A stretch of DNA of 64,000 bases from an uncultured Draconibacterium sp. (GTDB taxonomy: Bacteria; Bacteroidota; Bacteroidia; Bacteroidales; Prolixibacteraceae). The stretch covers positions 1 to 64,000 of the forward strand of contig NZ_CAJXTC010000008.1 of the NCBI RefSeq assembly GCF_913060805.1, in the 5' to 3' direction. Positions 28,474 to 38,254 of the stretch are shown piece after piece (the first letter of the stretch is position 1; the number at the start of each line of letters is the position of its first letter). The translations under genes and the position numbers were made by a program. Below the pieces are notes generated by a model. The model was not told the origin of the DNA. It did not search any database and saw only the letters and a list, made by a program, of their open reading frames with translations.

Positions 28474-29211
28474 TTATCTATTAGCGAAAAGGAGTTTAGA
28501 TTTTATATTGATCAGGCGTGTAACTACAAGTAAAAACATTTTAACCCGAAACGCTATTATGTAAAACAACGAATTTGTGTTGGTGTTGGCATCCAGCGGT
28601 GTTTTGTTGAAATCATGCCTTCTGTACTTTACTAATTTGGTTGGGCAGAAAACCGGTCTTGAATGCAGTTCGGCATTCAGGCCAATCCATAAATCGTGCA
28701 TAGCAATTGATTTTGGGAAAGGCAGAACAATCGGTAATAAATCTTTATGAAAAGCCATACAACATCCCATATAGGAATTTTTTGTCAGGTTTTTTAAAAA
28801 GCCTCTTCGTGAGTTAAAAAGTTCAAATAATGAAGGAGCAATCATTTCTCCTGCCTGATTTATCACCTCTCCGTTTGAAACCACTAATTTACATTTTGCT
28901 AATTCTTTTACCAGAACTTCCACCTTATTGGGCATCCATATGTCGTCTTGGTCGGCTAAAAAAATATAGTCGCCTTTAGTCTGTTTTAACGCAAACTCGA
29001 GATTGAATATTGGGCTTGAAAACTTTTGTTTCTCAAATAATTTAATTTTATGGTTGTTATATGACTGAATAACTTCAACAGTACGGTCACTTGAGGAATC
29101 ATCTGAAATAATAATTTCATCAACAACCTGTGTCTGATTGAGAATTGAATCGAGCTGTTCTCTTATAAACTGCTCGCCGTTATAGGTTGGTATACAAACC
29201 GAAATAGACAT
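28474..29211 (-). CDS. Family 2 glycosyltransferase
   Basis: This is a 245-aa GT2 enzyme starting MSISVCIPTYNGEQFIREQL. The metal-binding motif is in YIFLADQDDIWMPNKV, with SDDSSSDRTVEVI before it and KLVKYRRHDFNKT near the end. A longer frame with an ATG at 29295 exists, but it would overlap the neighbouring gene by 76 bp. The ATG at 29211 leaves a normal 8-bp gap and gives the typical N-terminus, so it is chosen. It is closely related in style to the adjacent gene at 29220. Confidence 0.88.
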   Translation of the reverse strand: MSISVCIPTYNGEQFIREQLDSILNQTQVVDEIIISDDSSSDRTVEVIQSYNNHKIKLFEKQKFSSPIFNLEFALKQTKGDYIFLADQDDIWMPNKVEVLVKELAKCKLVVSNGEVINQAGEMIAPSLFELFNSRRGFLKNLTKNSYMGCCMAFHKDLLPIVLPFPKSIAMHDLWIGLNAELHSRPVFCPTKLVKYRRHDFNKTPLDANTNTNSLFYIIAFRVKMFLLVVTRLINIKSKLLFANR

Positions 29212-29219
29212 TATTGGTT

Positions 29220-30047
29220 TTACAGGAGTTTTGAAAACGAGATGCGCAGTTTGTAATAGAAAAGTTTGAAAATTGAATAATTGGTTGACAAACATTTCAT
29301 CATTCGATAACTTTCCATATTTCTTTTTAACGTAACCGATAAATCACCAACACGCGATAAAAGATAGTTGTTTTTAATAGCCTCTGCACCAATTTTGTTT
29401 GTTGAGTGTTGCCGGTATAACAAGCCCGGTTTTTTTGTATAAGCAATTACACCCGATTCTGCTACTTTCAGAAGAATCCACCAATCGTGCATTCTGGCTT
29501 GCTCCGGAAATGGTAATACCAGTTTTTTCACCTGTTTATTCATAATAAAAGTGCAGCCTGGTGCCGGATTATTAATCAAAAGTTTATAGCAGTTGTAAAC
29601 ATTATCGGGATCAACTTTCGAATATTTCCAGAATGATGAATGAATCGTTTTAAGCTGTTCATCCGCTACTACCAGATCCGAAAAAACCAAAGCCGGTTTA
29701 TCGGGATATTTTTGTTCAAGTTGCTCAATACAAGCTAATGATTCTTTAATTTTATGTGGTAACCAAACGTCATCATGATCGCAAAACATCATATAGTCAG
29801 CAGAACTGTTTTCTAATAAATATTCGAAACTCTGCTTTGGACCTAATTGCTGTTTGCTGATATATATTTTGATGTTTCTGTCTTGTTTCTTTTCAAAATC
29901 TCTCAAAATCGATAAAGTTCGATCATGTGAACCATCATCGTGTACCAAGAGTTTCCAGTCTGTATACGATTGCTCCATCAACGATTCCAAGAGCTCCGGA
30001 AGGTATTTTTCGCTGTTAAACGTAGCGAGTAATATTTCTACCTTCAT
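29220..30047 (-). CDS. Family 2 glycosyltransferase
   Basis: This 275-aa GT2 enzyme begins MKVEILLATFNSEKYLPELL. Motifs are HDDGSHDRTLSIL and DYMMFCDHDDVWLPHKIKES, with the D-x-D-D metal site. The central segment NPAPGCTFIMNKQVKKLVLPF and MHDWWILLKVAESG are shared with the dTDP-rhamnose-type transferases near it. It overlaps the Wzy-like gene by 4 bp (ATGA), indicating translational coupling. Sugar specificity is unknown. Confidence 0.88.
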   Translation of the reverse strand: MKVEILLATFNSEKYLPELLESLMEQSYTDWKLLVHDDGSHDRTLSILRDFEKKQDRNIKIYISKQQLGPKQSFEYLLENSSADYMMFCDHDDVWLPHKIKESLACIEQLEQKYPDKPALVFSDLVVADEQLKTIHSSFWKYSKVDPDNVYNCYKLLINNPAPGCTFIMNKQVKKLVLPFPEQARMHDWWILLKVAESGVIAYTKKPGLLYRQHSTNKIGAEAIKNNYLLSRVGDLSVTLKRNMESYRMMKCLSTNYSIFKLFYYKLRISFSKLL

Positions 30048-31273
30048 TCTAATCTTTTGTTATAGGATGTCGAGAAAAAGGTTTGTGAAAATACATAAAC
30101 CAACACAAGCATTCCGGTAGAACTTAAAAGGAGAGGGTTGGTACCTGCAATAAACAGATACGCGATGTAGGCAATAAAAAGGTGACTTATTGATCTGTTT
30201 TTTATTTCATGATAAACAGGAAGAAGCAGGATTAGACCAAAGACAATTGAAACAGGTATTCCCCAAACCCGTACTAGTTCGAAATAGGTTAATTCGGTTA
30301 CGCTAACAACACTGTTTATGCCCGATGTGTACATGGTGCTGCCAATACCCTGGCCAAAGATCAAAATACCTAAATGATCTGAAAAATGTTCTATATAGGA
30401 AAACAAGTGTCCCAGCTTAACCTGATTGGAAACTTCAGAACGATTTAAAAATACTTCTGCCAGAATATTTGCTCCATAAAAGAAACCGGCTAAATAAATA
30501 AATGCCACAAGCAAAGCTATAGGCTTCGAATTTTTGTAGGCATAAAAAAGGATGTAAAAAAGCACGATTAAACCCATGGATAAGATATTTGCCCGCGTAC
30601 CTGATAGAAATAGTGTGGTGCACAGTGCCAATATAAATACGATATGCCCGGCTTTGTTTTTTTTAGTTGTTAGAATCAATACCCGGTGCAGAGAATAAGC
30701 CAGCGGGAATACTAATATTGGTGATGTTTTGTAGAATACCATTAAAAGGGTAAATCCACCGTAATTTCGAAGTGCATAAACGGCAACTTCTTTTTCCATC
30801 ACAAAAAAAGCATATAGTTTCGCAAAAAAGCCGGGATTAAACAGCGGTAATAAATAGGAAAATGCGGTAACGACAACAAGCAGTATTGCAGATACATTAA
30901 GAACAGGACGGAGTTGGATGTTTTCAGTTACGATTACAAGTAACAGGAAAAAAAAGAAAAAAGAGTTAAGGTAAACCAGGTTGGCCATCGAGCTGTTGGT
31001 GGCAAAGTTATTAAAGAGCCCAACTGATAAGGCATAAAAAGGCATAAAAAAGCCAATGAATGTTACTGCAAAAAGTAATTGTTTCGAGAGGTTTATTATA
31101 TTTTTGTAGTGCTGTGGAAACCATAGCACAAATACTCCCAGAAATAAAACATATTTACTCTGAAATATTTTATTGCTCGGATCGATAATTACGTCCAGAA
31201 ATAACAAGGCTATGCAGAGGTATAGCAATGTGTTGTAATTGTTTTTGAACAGATGTGTTGTATTATTAATCAA
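30044..31273 (-). CDS. O-antigen polymerase/ligase-like membrane protein (Wzy candidate)
   Basis: This 409-residue protein is almost entirely hydrophobic, with about eleven membrane helices. The longest loop (NILAEVFLNRSEVSNQVKLG to GIGSTMYTSGINSVVSVTEL) is periplasmic in the usual Wzy/WaaL topology. GQGIGSTMYTSG and VSVTELTYFELVRVWGIPV resemble the O-antigen ligase/polymerase family pattern. The sequence is otherwise poorly conserved, as is normal for Wzy. It overlaps glycosyltransferase genes by 4 bp on both sides. Polymerase is favoured over ligase because of its place within the locus. Confidence 0.75.
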   Translation of the reverse strand: MINNTTHLFKNNYNTLLYLCIALLFLDVIIDPSNKIFQSKYVLFLGVFVLWFPQHYKNIINLSKQLLFAVTFIGFFMPFYALSVGLFNNFATNSSMANLVYLNSFFFFFLLLVIVTENIQLRPVLNVSAILLVVVTAFSYLLPLFNPGFFAKLYAFFVMEKEVAVYALRNYGGFTLLMVFYKTSPILVFPLAYSLHRVLILTTKKNKAGHIVFILALCTTLFLSGTRANILSMGLIVLFYILFYAYKNSKPIALLVAFIYLAGFFYGANILAEVFLNRSEVSNQVKLGHLFSYIEHFSDHLGILIFGQGIGSTMYTSGINSVVSVTELTYFELVRVWGIPVSIVFGLILLLPVYHEIKNRSISHLFIAYIAYLFIAGTNPLLLSSTGMLVLVYVFSQTFFSTSYNKRLE

Positions 31274-32076
31274 TGAAATAACCGATAAATTGTTCGTATA
31301 GGTTTTAGTAGAAATACTCCTAATTTATACTCATGCGACTGAGTAATTAGTTCATACTCAAAAGATTCCTGGGGGTCGAGCAAATGTTTTGCATACAGCT
31401 CTTTATGATTTTTATAAATCTGTCTTCGAAGTTTTTTGAAATGCGCATTTAATTGACTGTTTCTGGATTTTCTTTTAATTCTATAATAAAAGCCTACTGA
31501 ATTAATTTTATGAACTTTCCCTCCGTTTTTAAGTAAGGACAACCAGAAATCCCAATCTTCAAAACCATCTTTCATATTGGTATTGTAACCATTGGTGCGG
31601 TCAAAATCGCTTCTTCGGTACACGGAAGAAACGGTCATCATGTTTTTTGCCAGCAGTTTTTCCAATGAATAAGCTTCATAACGAACAATTCCATTTTTTA
31701 TTCCAAACAGTTTAGTGTCACAGTTTACCACCTTAATGTCATCGTCTTTCTCCAGTATTTCTACCGCTTTTTGAATAAAATCTACTCCAATTTTATCATC
31801 AGCATCCAAAGGCAAAAGGTATTTTCCTGATGAAACGTTTATGGCGTGGTTACGAGCACTTGAAACCCCCTGATTTGTAGTTTGCAGTACTTTTATCTTA
31901 GGGTGCGAAATTTTACTTATTATTTTGTTCGTTAGCTCGTCAGTACTTCCATCGTTTATAACAATAATCTCATAATTATTGTAGCTCTGCGAATGAATAC
32001 TCTCCAGACATTCATCAAGATATTCTCCTTGGTTGTAACAAGGGACGATAACTGAAATCAAGGGTGGTATATGCAT
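31270..32076 (-). CDS. Family 2 glycosyltransferase
   Basis: This 268-aa GT2 enzyme has the standard opening LISVIVPCYNQGEYLDECL, the nucleotide-site motif VINDGSTDELTNKII, and the metal-binding LLPLDADDKIGVDFIQKA. DGFEDWDFWLSLLKNGGKV matches the ED acceptor-base motif of the family, and a basic C-terminal part follows. It overlaps the Wzy-like gene by 4 bp. A gap of 75 bp separates it from the tandem Wzi genes upstream. Donor sugar is unknown. Confidence 0.9.
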   Translation of the reverse strand: MHIPPLISVIVPCYNQGEYLDECLESIHSQSYNNYEIIVINDGSTDELTNKIISKISHPKIKVLQTTNQGVSSARNHAINVSSGKYLLPLDADDKIGVDFIQKAVEILEKDDDIKVVNCDTKLFGIKNGIVRYEAYSLEKLLAKNMMTVSSVYRRSDFDRTNGYNTNMKDGFEDWDFWLSLLKNGGKVHKINSVGFYYRIKRKSRNSQLNAHFKKLRRQIYKNHKELYAKHLLDPQESFEYELITQSHEYKLGVFLLKPIRTIYRLFH

Positions 32077-32151
32077 TTACAAAGTCGTTAAATTGGTAGT
32101 TTTAATTGTTTTTAATCTACTGATTATATAACATGATAATCTCATGTGCTA

Positions 32152-33831
32152 TTAAAACCTGTAGGTTATGCCAAGCTGTGTATGCATGTTAAAAGTATTG
32201 TTAGTATGTGTCCAATAATTGGCCTGAATTTCTGCCCATGTCGGTTCATACAGCCATTGATAATTTATTGAATTTACAAATTTAATTTTACCCGTAAGAA
32301 GAAAGTTTTTATAATCCCAATTTGCAAATAAAGTACCGCTTAAATCAACCCAGTTGGCCCTAAAATCCTTAATATATTCATGCCAAAAGTTATTATTATG
32401 CACATAACGTTCAAATTCTATCCCCACTTGTTTCAGTTCTCTGTTCCAACTGATTTCTATAGTTTGTGTATTGCTGCCGGGGGCAATTCCTGCACCGATT
32501 AACTGGCCTTTGTGCGTGTATCCTTGTCTCAACTGCGAATGATAATACCAGGTGCCAGTGGTTTCTTTATAAGTCCGTCGTCTGTTTATATTTACTTGAT
32601 TTGCAGCCATGTGAGTGGTTTCACTACGAACAAGAAAATAGCGGTCTCCTTTAAGTCCAAGTATTTTATGTGCTCCAAATATATAAGCTGCCGAATGTGA
32701 AGGTTCCATTAAAAAATCGCGCATATCCCAGGAATGGTCCTCCCGGCCGTATTCAAAATAAATTTCAGCATAAGATTCAGGGAAAAGCCATCTGGCAAAA
32801 AAAGAAATTCGTTGATCTTGCCTCTGACTATCTACATCGCTATTGGAGCCTCCGGTATTTTTTGTCAAAAAACTAAGTACCGGCAAATAATCGGCAACTC
32901 CAGACCCCATATCTTCTGAATAAGTCATAAAACTTCGGGTGAAGCCTAAAAACAAGCCGGGTACCCAACGGGGCTGGTAGCTGAATACCATGGCATTTAG
33001 ATAGCGCCAGTCATCCGGCATTCCATTAGTATAGCCTGATTCTTCCAGCCGGCCCCCAATAATTTGTCCTTCGAAAGAACCGATTGGCGTTTTTATAGGG
33101 CGAACTGTGTTTAAGGTAAGATGTACAAAGCCAGGAGCAGAATTGGTCAAAAGCAATGAATTTTTATAGCCCGGTCCCCACCAAATGTTTTCAGTAGACA
33201 AACCTATTGATACAGGTTTATATGTTAAACGTATACTGCTTTGGCCCCAAAAGAATTTGTTATAATGAAAACCACCAGTTCGTTCCGGTAAATCAATAGT
33301 TCCTTTTGAATTCGGGAATTGCATATTTAGTGTAGTAGTATAGCCGGAAGGAAAACCATCATATGCTTTGTTGTGCGCATACACAAACTCCGGGTTAAAG
33401 GTTATGCTGAGCAGGCTGTATTTAAAATAAAATCCCAGGTCGGCTCGCAGTTGTGCACCCCGGGCATGAATCATTGAACCGTCATTAATTCCTTCCGGGT
33501 GATGACTGTTGTATTGATTGAGGAGGCTTACAGGAAGTAAGCTAAATTCTCCTCTTTGTTTTTGAAAGGCAAAGTTACTGTCGAAATTGTTCAGATTAGA
33601 ATATTTTAATGTTTTTTCAGGATCGAAAATGTCATCCTTTTTCAATGCTTCAGAAAATAAAGGCCGCGAAACAAAAGAAATGGTAGAATCCACATTACCC
33701 AGTAATTGCTGACGACGATAATAGTCATTTAGATTTTGCTTATTTAATGATAACGATTGGGCAAAACTACTTTCTAAGCCTATAAACAATAGGATAAGGA
33801 AGAAAATAAGTTTGTAGTATTTTGTATTCAT
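32152..33831 (-). CDS. Capsule assembly Wzi family protein (tandem copy A)
   Basis: This 559-aa outer-membrane protein has a signal peptide (IFFLILLFIGLESSFAQ). Family-like segments are LNDYYRRQQLLGNVDS at the mature N-terminus, FFWGQSSIRLTYKPVSIGLS with ENIWWGPGYKNSLLLTN, and a final strand ending LGITYRF. The periplasm-facing strands and terminal Phe fit a large beta barrel. It shares start, middle and end motifs with the next gene upstream (33872-35656), 40 bp away, so the two arose by duplication. It probably helps surface attachment of the glycan. Confidence 0.87.
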   Translation of the reverse strand: MNTKYYKLIFFLILLFIGLESSFAQSLSLNKQNLNDYYRRQQLLGNVDSTISFVSRPLFSEALKKDDIFDPEKTLKYSNLNNFDSNFAFQKQRGEFSLLPVSLLNQYNSHHPEGINDGSMIHARGAQLRADLGFYFKYSLLSITFNPEFVYAHNKAYDGFPSGYTTTLNMQFPNSKGTIDLPERTGGFHYNKFFWGQSSIRLTYKPVSIGLSTENIWWGPGYKNSLLLTNSAPGFVHLTLNTVRPIKTPIGSFEGQIIGGRLEESGYTNGMPDDWRYLNAMVFSYQPRWVPGLFLGFTRSFMTYSEDMGSGVADYLPVLSFLTKNTGGSNSDVDSQRQDQRISFFARWLFPESYAEIYFEYGREDHSWDMRDFLMEPSHSAAYIFGAHKILGLKGDRYFLVRSETTHMAANQVNINRRRTYKETTGTWYYHSQLRQGYTHKGQLIGAGIAPGSNTQTIEISWNRELKQVGIEFERYVHNNNFWHEYIKDFRANWVDLSGTLFANWDYKNFLLTGKIKFVNSINYQWLYEPTWAEIQANYWTHTNNTFNMHTQLGITYRF

Positions 33832-33871
33832 TTTGATGGATTTGGGATACTTTTAATACTTAAAGTTTTAA

Positions 33872-35656
33872 CTAAAAACGATACATGATTCCCAGTTTTC
33901 CATGGAAATTAAAAATATCTGTTCCTCTACTATTATCCCAGTATTCGTTTGGATTAAAGTCGTAGATCCACTGGTAATTTTTAGCACCTACAAATTTTAA
34001 GTTTAGCGAAAACAGCAGGTTTTTATAGTCCCAGCTACCATTTAATGCTGCCGCCAAATCTACCCAGTGCATTCGTACATCTTTTATCGTTTCATTGTGG
34101 AAATCTTGGTTGTGGGCATACCTTTCCAGCTGTAACCCAATTTCTTTCAATCCTCTATTCCAGCCTACATTTAAACTCAGTAAATTACTGCCCGGGCCAA
34201 TTCCTGCTCCCAATAATTGTCCTTTGTGTGTATACCCCTGTCGAATACCAACTCCGGTGTACCAGGTTTTGCTTCCTTGTTGATAGGTATCCTGTGCCCC
34301 TCTTAACACCGATTCTGGATTTTTGGCCAAACGAGTGATTTCCATTCCAACCTGAATGACTTCATTTTTGGCAGATGGGAGCTCCAATAATTTTCTGAAT
34401 CCCAAATTATAAGCACTGGAATGTTCCATTTCAACAATAAAATCTCTTCTATCCCAATGATTGTCAGCGAAGCCATATTCTGCATAAATTTCAACATGTG
34501 CCTCGGGCCAAACGTAACGCATAAAAAACGAGTAGTACGATTCTCTTTTTTGGTGGTTACTTAATTCGCCTTCCTCGGTATCTTCGGCTTGTTCTTGTAA
34601 TTTCTTTTCTCTGAATGAACTAAAGACGGGGAGATAGGCATCAAATGAGTTATCCATATCTTTTTTATACATCTGGAAACTACGTATTAGCCCCAGATGT
34701 AAGCCATCAATCCATTTCGGATTATACGACAGTATCATTCCATTAAAATAACGGTTGTCCTGTCGTTTTGGCGAATAAAAATGCATGCCATTGTGGTCTT
34801 TTACATCGGTATTTGGAGGAGGGTAGCCCGAAGCTTTTAGTGTCCCCGTTACAATTTGCCCTTCAAAAGATCCTACCGGAGTTCGAATTGGACTGATGGT
34901 ATTCAGGGTAAAATGGCGGAAGCCAGGTGCAGTGTTGGTCATTAAAAGGCTATTTCGCCTACCGGGGCCCCACCAGAGATTTTCGTTGGAGACGCCTAAG
35001 GAAATGGATTTATAGTTCAAACGAATACTGCTTTGGCCCCAGGTAAATTCATTGTAAGGATCTTCTCCGAAACGTTCCGGCTGGTCAATGTAATTTAAGG
35101 TATGAAAATAATACTGTGCCCATCTTAAAATTGACAATTCAGGATTTTCCCGGGTTAGTGGGAAACCATCATACACAGGATTAGTGGCATAGACATATTC
35201 AGGTTGGATTTTAACAGTTAGAGAAGGAAGATTATTGCGTAATGTATAATTAAAATAGAGCCCACCACTAACGAGGGTTTGATATCCTTTGGCTGGAATC
35301 ATTGCGCCATCATTCCAGTCTTCCGGGTGGTGAGAGTTGTATTGGTTCATCCAAACCAATGGAAGCAGTTCTAACGAAAGCCCTGAAGTCAACTGTTTTT
35401 CAAAAAAGTTTTTATCATCACCATTAAAAAACCGTTTCATTGTGCTATCAGGTTTGTGTGAATCTTTCACTCCGAAAGCCTCTGTGGGAAAGAGGGGATA
35501 GGCTGTAAAGGAATGATCAGGTTTAATATTCCCGAGCAATTGCTCTCTGCGGTAATAATCCTCCAGATTGTCAAAATTGCTTGAAAGTGCTTGCGCCCAA
35601 ACTTGTTCTGTAACAAGAAAGATTAAAAACACTAAAAGGTAATTTCTCCAGGGCAT
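33872..35656 (-). CDS. Capsule assembly Wzi family protein (tandem copy B)
   Basis: This 594-residue paralog of the neighbouring Wzi protein has a signal peptide (LLVFLIFLVTEQVWAQ). Shared motifs include LEDYYRREQLLGNIKP, FTWGQSSIRLNYKSISLGVS, ENLWWGPGRRNSLLMTN, VGSFEGQIVTG, YTHKGQLLGAGIGPGSN and a C-terminal LGIMYRF. It is longer than copy A, mainly through inserted segments near residues 170-190 and 300-370. It ends 40 bp before copy A and starts 3 bp after the Wzx stop codon. Both copies look intact. Confidence 0.87.
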   Translation of the reverse strand: MPWRNYLLVFLIFLVTEQVWAQALSSNFDNLEDYYRREQLLGNIKPDHSFTAYPLFPTEAFGVKDSHKPDSTMKRFFNGDDKNFFEKQLTSGLSLELLPLVWMNQYNSHHPEDWNDGAMIPAKGYQTLVSGGLYFNYTLRNNLPSLTVKIQPEYVYATNPVYDGFPLTRENPELSILRWAQYYFHTLNYIDQPERFGEDPYNEFTWGQSSIRLNYKSISLGVSNENLWWGPGRRNSLLMTNTAPGFRHFTLNTISPIRTPVGSFEGQIVTGTLKASGYPPPNTDVKDHNGMHFYSPKRQDNRYFNGMILSYNPKWIDGLHLGLIRSFQMYKKDMDNSFDAYLPVFSSFREKKLQEQAEDTEEGELSNHQKRESYYSFFMRYVWPEAHVEIYAEYGFADNHWDRRDFIVEMEHSSAYNLGFRKLLELPSAKNEVIQVGMEITRLAKNPESVLRGAQDTYQQGSKTWYTGVGIRQGYTHKGQLLGAGIGPGSNLLSLNVGWNRGLKEIGLQLERYAHNQDFHNETIKDVRMHWVDLAAALNGSWDYKNLLFSLNLKFVGAKNYQWIYDFNPNEYWDNSRGTDIFNFHGKLGIMYRF

Positions 35657-35659
35657 TTA

Positions 35660-37147
35660 TTATAAATTATTTTGAGTTTGCTTTTTAATAAAAATGGCTG
35701 GTATCCATCCTTTGTTCTTTGCAAAGACATAAGCTTCGCCAAGTAACGGGTTTTTAAATACCCGGCTCTGAATGCTAAAATATACCAATGCACTAAATGG
35801 AATTGCAATGAGGAGGCAGATAATTTCATTTTCAGAAATTGAACGTACCCCATAAGCAATAGGAATAAAAAGAAAACAGGTTACAATTGCTTTTACTAAC
35901 AGTCTCCACTCTATTTTGAATCTTATAAGTTTATACGCAAAATACCCAGCGATCGCGGTAACCACAATTTCGCTTGATAGAGTAGCAATGGCTGCACCTT
36001 TGTCTTTAAGGCTGCCAATAAGTAACAAGTTTAGCCCAATGCTCAGTCCCATCCCTACCAGTGTTGCCCAAAGGTATTTTCGTTCGTAACCGGCCGGAAT
36101 TAGCAATTGAAAGCCAAAAATATGAGCAATCCCTATTATTAACGCTAAAGGTGCACTTATTTTCATGGTTAATACTGCATTGGCAAATTCATATCCTGAA
36201 ATGGAAAGTATAAACTCCCTGGCAAATAGAAAGAGTCCGAAACTGATGGGTACACCAATTAAGCACGTAAAAGCAAAGGATTTATTAATCAAATTATTTA
36301 CCTGAGTCTTGTCGTTGCTTTCAAGGCTTTGTGTTATACGGGGAATCAATACTGTACCCAGTGCAATTAAAACAGGAATGGTAATTTTATTAATTTTTAA
36401 CGCCGCAGTATAAAGTCCTACCGAAGTATCGTCAGCCAGAAACCCAAGCAACAAGGTATCAACCACTGAATATATACTAATGGAAACCGAAGTTCCAAGC
36501 AGAGTTAGTAATGCCGGAAGGTGCCGTTTGATTTTCAGTTCATTGAAACGCAGGGATATGATATTTCGGATTCCCCACAAGTTCCATAAATGATTGGCTA
36601 AAATTGAAAAAATAACCACGCCAAAATAAGTCAGCAGGTCTTCTTTTGTTTTAACTAAAATGAATAGAGCTACTAAGGAGAGTGCCTTTATACTTATGGA
36701 GCGCATGGATAAAAAGCGAAATTGCTCCATGCCATTATAATACCAATCGAGGTTGGAGAAGGCGCTTATAACTAATAAACCACCAAGGAGGTATAGCTGA
36801 ATATCCTCCTGAAATCGGGGAACCACAAAAAGAGTTCCGAGATATATGAAAAACAAAAGTAGAGAACTAAATCCGTTCAAAAGAACCAGTTCGGAAACAG
36901 TTCTACTGATTTGAGTTTTATCGTTACGAATTTTAGCAATTTCACGTACCCCGTAAATGGGAATTCCAATGGCAGCCAACAAAACAAAATACTGGGCAAA
37001 AACCAAAATGAACTGAATTTTACCAAAAGCCTCAGGACCCAACACTCGCGATGCATAGGAAAAACTAATGAATGGAAACAATAAGTTACTTAGTAGGAGC
37101 AAACTATTGTGAAATAAATTCCTTTTTATAGATACAGTTTTTTGCAA
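35660..37147 (-). CDS. Polysaccharide flippase, Wzx/MATE-like (copy 1)
   Basis: This 495-aa protein with about 14 hydrophobic helices belongs to the polysaccharide biosynthesis/transport family (MOP superfamily). The opening SLLLLSNLLFPFISFSYASR and VLGPEAFGKIQFILVFAQYF is characteristic, as are YGVREIAKIRNDKTQISRTV and the mid-protein TLLLGFLADDTSVGLYTAAL. It would flip the undecaprenyl-linked repeat unit to the periplasmic face. It is immediately upstream of the tandem Wzi genes. A second, differently built flippase is encoded at 53288-54739. Confidence 0.92.
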   Translation of the reverse strand: MQKTVSIKRNLFHNSLLLLSNLLFPFISFSYASRVLGPEAFGKIQFILVFAQYFVLLAAIGIPIYGVREIAKIRNDKTQISRTVSELVLLNGFSSLLLFFIYLGTLFVVPRFQEDIQLYLLGGLLVISAFSNLDWYYNGMEQFRFLSMRSISIKALSLVALFILVKTKEDLLTYFGVVIFSILANHLWNLWGIRNIISLRFNELKIKRHLPALLTLLGTSVSISIYSVVDTLLLGFLADDTSVGLYTAALKINKITIPVLIALGTVLIPRITQSLESNDKTQVNNLINKSFAFTCLIGVPISFGLFLFAREFILSISGYEFANAVLTMKISAPLALIIGIAHIFGFQLLIPAGYERKYLWATLVGMGLSIGLNLLLIGSLKDKGAAIATLSSEIVVTAIAGYFAYKLIRFKIEWRLLVKAIVTCFLFIPIAYGVRSISENEIICLLIAIPFSALVYFSIQSRVFKNPLLGEAYVFAKNKGWIPAIFIKKQTQNNL

Positions 37148-37180
37148 AACTTAGAATTAGGCGTAAAGAGAATTTTATAA

Positions 37181-37208
37181 GAGACCCTGAAACAAGTTCA
37201 GGGTGACG
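37181..37208. repeat. Short dispersed hairpin sequence
   Basis: CCCTGAA and TTCAGGG (7-bp perfect stem, 37185-37203) enclose the loop ACAAG, followed by TGACG. This CTGAAACAAGTTCAG-plus-TGACG word, with varying outer bases, is one I have seen in intergenic DNA of many Bacteroidota. It lies in the 252-bp gap between Wzx and the next GT2 gene. Only one copy was noticed in this window. Confidence 0.45.
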
Positions 37209-37399
37209 TTCTTGACACTGACAATAAATAGTGCTTGCTGCTGCGCGAATTCTTTTGCGTGTTTGCTTAGTTATTCTTATAACATAACATATAGCTAATA
37301 GTGCTTTCTTATCGATATAATTTGTTGCACAGATTTACAGGATGTCCACACTACAGAATTCACTCGGTTGTAATTAAGGCTGATGCAAAACAGTTTGTA

Positions 37400-38254
37400 T
37401 TATTCAACCGTTGTTTTGTGTTTACTTATTTCTTTCTTACTGAGTTTGTATTCCAATTCTTTTAATACCCGTTTATTTGTTTTTCTTCTATTTCGATCGA
37501 AAAACCATCCCCATTTGTTAAAGTAGCGAATGGTATTTATCATATGAACCAGCATCATACGGCCACTTTTGTATGAATGCCGGTGGTGATAATGAGTAAT
37601 GGATACTTTTGGATAATATATAGTTTGGTATTTCTCATGAATCCGTCGTGATAAATCAAAGTCTTCAGCATAAAGAAAATAGCGTTCGTCGAATAGTCCT
37701 ACCTCCTTTAGTGCTTCTACACGAAAAAACATAAAACAGCCCGATAGGCATGGTGCTTCCATGGTAGTATTGTAGCCGTTAAATGCTAATTGGTATTTGG
37801 TTCGTTTTTTCTTTAGGATATTCTTAGGCAAAAACAAACGAATTAATAAATTGGACGGAGTAGGTAAGAGCTTAGCTAAATGTTGAACTTCGCCCCTCAA
37901 ATTTAGTACTTTCGGCAGAACAAGTCCAACTTTGCGATGTTCGTTAAGGTATTCAACTAATTTGGGAATAACATTGGCCGAAAAAAATATATCGGTGTTT
38001 AATGCCAGGTGGTAGTCCGATTGATCGATTATTTTTCGTATGGCAATATTGTGAGCTGCGCCATAACCAATATTTCTTCCATTAAAAATATATTCAACTT
38101 TTTTGTCGGGAATAATATTTTTTAGCCGGTCATCGGGCGAATTATCAACAATAATAACTTTTGAAAAGGTGTCGTCCTGAAACAATGACTGACAAACTTT
38201 TTCCAATTCTGCCATCGATGTTTTATATAGTACAATACTGGCTGTAATAATCAT
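37400..38254 (-). CDS. Family 2 glycosyltransferase (WbbL/rhamnosyltransferase-like)
   Basis: This 284-aa GT2 enzyme has ITASIVLYKTSMAELEKVCQ at the start, VIIVDNSPDDRL, and YIFNGRNIGYGAAHN, the NxGxGxAxN motif typical of rhamnosyl- and related transferases. HLALNTDIFFSANV is the metal site and ERYFLYAEDFDLSRRIHEKY the acceptor-base motif. The C-terminus is strongly basic (RNRRKTNKRVLKELEYKLSK), probably membrane-associated. It is bounded by gaps of 252 bp downstream and 533 bp upstream, so it may be transcribed separately from its neighbours. Confidence 0.9.
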   Translation of the reverse strand: MIITASIVLYKTSMAELEKVCQSLFQDDTFSKVIIVDNSPDDRLKNIIPDKKVEYIFNGRNIGYGAAHNIAIRKIIDQSDYHLALNTDIFFSANVIPKLVEYLNEHRKVGLVLPKVLNLRGEVQHLAKLLPTPSNLLIRLFLPKNILKKKRTKYQLAFNGYNTTMEAPCLSGCFMFFRVEALKEVGLFDERYFLYAEDFDLSRRIHEKYQTIYYPKVSITHYHHRHSYKSGRMMLVHMINTIRYFNKWGWFFDRNRRKTNKRVLKELEYKLSKKEISKHKTTVE

